Both the position numbers and the translations under genes were made by a program. Below are positions 60,507 through 64,000 of a stretch of DNA of 64,000 nucleotides, in pieces. Where the stretch lies: assembly GCA_963751105.1 (NCBI GenBank), contig CAVVTG010000002.1, positions 1,178,001-1,242,000 of the forward strand, written 5' to 3'. Within the stretch, counting starts at the first letter, position 1. Each line of letters opens with the position of its first letter. The DNA comes from JACVRW01 sp963751105. GTDB lineage: Bacteria; Actinomycetota; Thermoleophilia; Solirubrobacterales; Thermoleophilaceae. The notes under the pieces were generated by a model that searched no databases, was not told the origin of the DNA, and saw only the letters and a list, made by a program, of their open reading frames with translations.

Positions 60507-61949
60507 ATGCCTCGTCTGTTCTCCATCTGCCTGCTCGCGCTCTCTGCGGTGGCGCTCCTCGCGGCGTCGCCGGCGGCGGCCGCGAAGAAGCGTGCGAAGG
60601 CCTCGACGCCTTCGATAACCCGTGTGAAGCCGATGCGCGTCAGCGTCGGCGACCCGCTCACCATCAGCGGGCGCAACTTCAAGCCGCGACGCACGAGAAA
60701 CACCGTGATCTTCCGCTCGAGCAGCGGTCGCACAGCCTTCGCCAAGCCGCGCCGTGCGACCCGCGCGAAGCTCGTGGTGGTCGTCCCCGCCGCCGTGTCG
60801 CGCCTGCTGAGGGTCGACGACGGCCAGCAGAAGCCCACGCGGCTCAAGCTGCGTGTGCTGGCGGGCAAGTTCTCGAAGTACACCACGCGCCGGTTGTCCC
60901 CGGTCGTGACCGGCGCGGGCGCCGGCAGGGGCGCTCCGGGGCCGGGAGGCGGTGGGGGAGCCGGCGCCGTCGTCTGTGACAGCGACGCCGATCACGACAA
61001 CGATCTCCTCAACAACGGGCTCGAGCTGTTCGTCGGCACCGATCCGTGCCTCGCCGACACCGACACCGACGGGATGATCGACGGCTGGGAGTACTGGTCG
61101 GCCAAGGACCTCAACATCAAGGCGCTGCCGTATCCCGGTTCGCGCCCGTTCCCGAACGCGCTCGATCCCTCGGACGGTGGCCTGCGGGGCGCGACCTTCA
61201 GCAAGATCGACTTTGACGGCGACGGCCTGACCACGCTCGAGGAGTACCGGGCGTGGACTGTGAACGGCAGCAGCTTCGACGAGCGCAGGATCGACCGCAA
61301 CGCCGGCGTCCTGCTCAGCCCGCCGGATCTCCAGTCGGCGCTCGGCTACAGCGACGGCACGAAGTTCAGTCGCGACGACGAGACGCCGTCCAATCCGCCC
61401 TGGCGCTCGGGCGATTTCCCCGACTACGGGCTGCCGCATCCGAGCACCTACTTCTCCTATCCGAGCGACTTCAACCTCCACGGTGACGGTGCGTGGCGCG
61501 ACGACGAGCGCGACGCGGACGTCGACGGCCTGTCGAACTGGCTGGAGTCCGCCCGAGGACCGAGCAAGAGCGCTTGGTGGAAGGGCTTCTGGGCTCAGGA
61601 AGCAATCCAGATCGAGCCGTGGAAGAAGAAGTCCTACTGCGGCGTGCGTCCCGGTCACTTCGACGAGCGGCCCTTCGCCGAGCTCGACCTCGCGGACGGC
61701 GACGTCGACGGCGACGGCCTGCTCGACGGGGAGGACGACCAGGACAACGACGACTACGTCAACGTCAAGGAGCTCTACGAGCTTTCGTACGACTGGGATG
61801 GCAACGGCAACCCGGCCTGGTGCGCATGGGCGCCCGGCGTCATTCCGACGCTCGACGTGGCTGGGGTGGATGTCCCGGTCAACGCGTTCAACCCCTGCGT
61901 GCCCAACCCGAGCTCGCGCACCTGCGCGGACTACATCCCCTTCGAATAG
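60507..61949 (+). CDS. Secreted protein with TIG-like domain and calcium-binding (thrombospondin type 3) repeats
   Basis: A 480-residue exported protein. Signal peptide RLFSICLLALSAVALLAASP ... AAA. A TIG/IPT-like domain spans residues ~36-130 (TRVKPMRVSVGDPLTISGRNF). A Gly-rich linker leads to Asp-rich repeats of the TSP3/EF-hand-like type: DSDADHDNDLLNNGLEL, DTDTDGMIDGWEY, DFDGDGLTTLEEY, DADVDGLSNWLE and DGDVDGDGLLDGEDDQDNDD. These bind calcium in extracellular adhesins. It ends the pilus operon and could be a pilus-linked adhesin, but this is inference. Confidence 0.78.
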   Translation: MPRLFSICLLALSAVALLAASPAAAAKKRAKASTPSITRVKPMRVSVGDPLTISGRNFKPRRTRNTVIFRSSSGRTAFAKPRRATRAKLVVVVPAAVSRLLRVDDGQQKPTRLKLRVLAGKFSKYTTRRLSPVVTGAGAGRGAPGPGGGGGAGAVVCDSDADHDNDLLNNGLELFVGTDPCLADTDTDGMIDGWEYWSAKDLNIKALPYPGSRPFPNALDPSDGGLRGATFSKIDFDGDGLTTLEEYRAWTVNGSSFDERRIDRNAGVLLSPPDLQSALGYSDGTKFSRDDETPSNPPWRSGDFPDYGLPHPSTYFSYPSDFNLHGDGAWRDDERDADVDGLSNWLESARGPSKSAWWKGFWAQEAIQIEPWKKKSYCGVRPGHFDERPFAELDLADGDVDGDGLLDGEDDQDNDDYVNVKELYELSYDWDGNGNPAWCAWAPGVIPTLDVAGVDVPVNAFNPCVPNPSSRTCADYIPFE

Positions 61950-61976
61950 CCCACACCCTCGTAAGTAGGGTGTGGG
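61950..61976 (+). terminator. Perfect 10-bp hairpin ending the pilus operon, reaching the aroC start
   Basis: CCCACACCCT (61950-61959) pairs with AGGGTGTGGG (61967-61976) around loop CGTAAGT, immediately after the last pilus-cluster stop. No T-tract follows. A GTG that could start aroC (61972) is inside the 3' arm. Confidence 0.75.
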
Positions 61977-63150
61977 CGGCTTGTCCTTCCGCTTCGTAAC
62001 CGCCGGGGAATCACACGGTCCGGGCCTGACCACGGTCGTCGAGGGGCTGCCCGCGGGCCTCGAGCTGCGCCCAGAGGATCTCGACCGGGATCTGGCCCGG
62101 CGCCAGCTCGGACACGGGCGTGGCGGGCGCATGAAGATCGAGCAGGACAGGGCCGAGGTCACGTCGGGAGTGCGCCACGGACGGACGTTGGGGAGCCCCG
62201 TGGCGCTACGGATCGAGAACCGCGACTACCAGAACTGGGAGGAGCGGATGAACCCCTGGCCGGTGGAGGGCGAGGTGGCCGAGGTGCACCTGCCGCGCCC
62301 GGGCCACGCCGACCTGGCCGGCCTCCAGAAGTACGGCTTCACCGACGCCCGCAACGTGCTCGAGCGGGCCTCCGCGCGGGAGACCGCGGCTCGTGTGGCT
62401 GCGGGCGCGCTGGCCAAGGCCTTCCTGCGCGAGCTGGGCGTGACCATCCGCTCTCACGTGACCGGCATCGGCAGCGTCACCGCGCCGGGGCGCGACGGGC
62501 TCGGGCCCGCCGACTTCGACGCCGTGGACGAGTCGCCGGTGCGGGCACTCGACGTCGGCGCGAGCGAGGCGATGGTGGCCGAGATCGACGCGGCCCGCAA
62601 GGCGAACGAGTCGCTGGGCGGCACCTTCGAGGTGATCGCCTTCGGGCTCGTGCCCGGGATCGGCTCGTACATCTCCTGGGAGGAGCGTCTCGACGGCCGC
62701 TTGGCGGGAGCGATCATGTCGATCCAGGCCATGAAAGGGGTTGGCATCGGAGACGGCTTCGCGCTGGCCGGACGGGTGGGCTCACAGGCCCACGACGAGA
62801 TCTTCTTCTCCGACGAGCGCGGCTACCACCGCGAGACCAACCGGGCCGGCGGGCTCGAGGGCGGCATGACCACGGGCGATCCGCTCGTGGTCGTGGGCGC
62901 CATGAAGCCGCTGCCGACGCTGACCAAGCCGCTGCGCTCGGTGGACACGGAGACCAAGGAGCCGGCCCAGGCGCTGCGCGAGCGCACCGACTCCTGCACC
63001 GTCCCGGCCGCCGGGGTCGTGGGGGAGGCGATGGTGGCGCTCGTGCTGGCCGCGGCCTACCGCGACAAGCTGGGCGGCGATCACATCGACGATGCGCGCG
63101 CGGCGCTCTCCGCGTACGAGCAGCGCATCGGCTGGAGGCGTGACCGATAG
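61972..63150 (+). CDS. aroC: Chorismate synthase
   Basis: The last shikimate-pathway enzyme, converting EPSP to chorismate with reduced FMN. The ~390-residue protein has FVTAGESHGPGLTTVVEGLPAG, GHGRGGRMKIEQD, RASARETAARVAAGALAKAFL and the late GMTTGDPLVVVGAMKPLPT. Homologues begin close to MSFRFVTAGESHG, which would use TTG at 61981; GTG at 61972 lies within the terminator hairpin. Both are in frame; I give the longer one. aroKB follows 14 bases later. Confidence 0.93.
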   Translation: MGGLSFRFVTAGESHGPGLTTVVEGLPAGLELRPEDLDRDLARRQLGHGRGGRMKIEQDRAEVTSGVRHGRTLGSPVALRIENRDYQNWEERMNPWPVEGEVAEVHLPRPGHADLAGLQKYGFTDARNVLERASARETAARVAAGALAKAFLRELGVTIRSHVTGIGSVTAPGRDGLGPADFDAVDESPVRALDVGASEAMVAEIDAARKANESLGGTFEVIAFGLVPGIGSYISWEERLDGRLAGAIMSIQAMKGVGIGDGFALAGRVGSQAHDEIFFSDERGYHRETNRAGGLEGGMTTGDPLVVVGAMKPLPTLTKPLRSVDTETKEPAQALRERTDSCTVPAAGVVGEAMVALVLAAAYRDKLGGDHIDDARAALSAYEQRIGWRRDR

Positions 63151-63164
63151 CGGCTGGCGCGCTG

Positions 63165-64000
63165 GTGATGGTGGGCTTCATGGGGGCCGGCAAGTCCACC
63201 GGGGCCCGGGCGCTGGCGGCCGAGCTGGGCGGCGAAGCCCTCGACTCCGATCGTCTGCTCGAGCAACGCCTGGGCGAGCCGATCGAGGTGTTCTTCGACC
63301 GCGAGGGCGAGCAGGCCTTCCGGGCGCGCGAGGAGGAGGTGGTGCTCGAGCTGCTCGACCGGCCCGACGCCCTGGTGATCGCGCTCGGCGGCGGGGCGGT
63401 GGGCTCGGAGCGGGTCCGTGAGGCACTCTCCGCCCACACCGTGGTGCACCTCGAGGTCGAGTCGAGCGAGGCCTGGCGGCGGGCCTCGAACCACGGCCGT
63501 CCCCTGGCGCGCGATCCGGAGCGCTTCGGCCAGTTGCACAGGGACCGCGCGAGCCTGTACGACTCCGTGGCCGACGCGGTGCTGCCGCCCGGAGAGCGGG
63601 ACGGCATCCGGCGCACCGTGCCGGCGCTGCGAGCGCTGGCCGACGCCCCGGGGGGCACCCGCCTCGTGTGGGCGGCCTCGGCCGGCGGCGACTATCCCGT
63701 CTTCCTCGGCGACGGCCTCACGGCGTCCGGGTTCTTCTACCCGCGCGAGGGCCGGCGGCTCGTGGTGACCGACGAGAACGTGCGCGCGGCGGTCGCCGTG
63801 CCCGACCTGTCCGGCGCCGAGGAGCCCATCGTGGTGGCGGCGGGCGAGCAGCACAAGACGCTGACCGGCGCCGAGGAGGTGCTGCGCTCGCTGGCCCGCG
63901 CCGGCACCGAGCGCGGCGATCTCGTGGTGGCCCTGGGCGGGGGCGTGGTGGGCGACGTGGCCGGCTTCTGCGCCGCCGTCTATCAGCGCGGCGTCCGGCA
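63165..64000 (+). CDS. Shikimate kinase-3-dehydroquinate synthase fusion (AroK-AroB), 3' truncated by window
   Basis: A single open frame carries two shikimate enzymes. Residues 1-~145: shikimate kinase with Walker A GFMGAGKSTG, LDSDRLLEQRLGEPIEVFF, VIALGGGAV and the lid GRPLARD. After a short linker, an AroB domain starts near residue 165 (RLVWAASAGGDYPVFLGDG), with VVAAGEQHKTL, then the NAD-site LVVALGGGVVGDVAGFCAAVYQRG. The AroB part is cut by the window end. Start is one of GTG 63165, ATG 63168 or GTG 63171; a stop at 63141-63143 bars an earlier one. Confidence 0.9.
   Translation, partial: MMVGFMGAGKSTGARALAAELGGEALDSDRLLEQRLGEPIEVFFDREGEQAFRAREEEVVLELLDRPDALVIALGGGAVGSERVREALSAHTVVHLEVESSEAWRRASNHGRPLARDPERFGQLHRDRASLYDSVADAVLPPGERDGIRRTVPALRALADAPGGTRLVWAASAGGDYPVFLGDGLTASGFFYPREGRRLVVTDENVRAAVAVPDLSGAEEPIVVAAGEQHKTLTGAEEVLRSLARAGTERGDLVVALGGGVVGDVAGFCAAVYQRGVR

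Noticed and set aside
1..64000. Prophage, transposon or integrated element
   Set aside because: No integrase, transposase, terminal repeats or attachment sites were recognised; only the vapBC-like pair looks mobile.

Overview
The window is high-GC, densely packed DNA with many GTG starts and 1-4 base start/stop overlaps (ATGA, GTGA). It looks like an actinobacterium. The gene families suggest the Thermoleophilia/Solirubrobacterales branch: a chromosomal type IV pilus cluster with PilM/N/O, an F420-type LLM oxidoreductase, a SigB/SigF-type sigma factor, and small secreted repeat proteins. The lineage is inference; no rRNA gene is present to confirm it.

Layout. 1-3.9 kb: a tightly coupled redox operon (Fe-S CCG-domain protein, FAD-linked oxidase, unknown 87-aa protein, LLM-class oxidoreductase). 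3.9-17.4 kb: mixed metabolic, envelope and regulatory genes, including a quinone-oxidoreductase-like MDR protein, a divergent SDR/TetR pair with a repeat-rich operator, a family II pyrophosphatase, an acidic repeat protein, a secreted lipase, tRNA-Met, a polysaccharide lyase, a TAT-exported amidohydrolase and a formiminotransferase. 17.4-24 kb: an MBL hydrolase coupled to hisS-aspS, then an IscU-like/MnmA fusion coupled to an RsbW-like protein and a SigB-type sigma factor. 24.1-30.1 kb: a dipeptide/oligopeptide ABC importer operon with three coding lesions, closed by a strong terminator. 30.2-30.7 kb: a structured intergenic region with three copies of a hairpin, ribosome binding site and five-codon ORF (MPYKR), ahead of a frameshifted MFS transporter. 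31.7-39.4 kb: HD-GYP protein, alaS-ruvX-mltG, a vapBC-like pair and aroE. 39.4-62 kb: a type IV pilus region in two blocks (PilB-PilT-PilC; then pilin, minor pilins, PilD, PilM-N-O, a PilP-position protein and a Ca-binding-repeat secreted protein), separated by assorted small genes and a TrkA-like protein. 62-64 kb: aroC followed by an aroK-aroB fusion that runs off the window.

How the genes fit together. The pilus genes give prepilins, a peptidase, assembly and retraction ATPases, a platform protein and an alignment complex, so the locus could make a retractile pilus. aroE, aroC and aroKB flank the pilus genes and cover four shikimate-pathway activities. hisS, aspS, alaS, MnmA and RuvX serve translation and RNA processing.

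The most unusual items are the tandem MPYKR micro-ORF units, the IscU-MnmA fusion lacking the third scaffold cysteine, the four-gene redox operon with an unknown small subunit, and a channel-like TrkA protein without a canonical filter. Six apparent single-base lesions all have insertion polarity. This may reflect sequence error rather than biology, so the 'broken' genes should be read with care.
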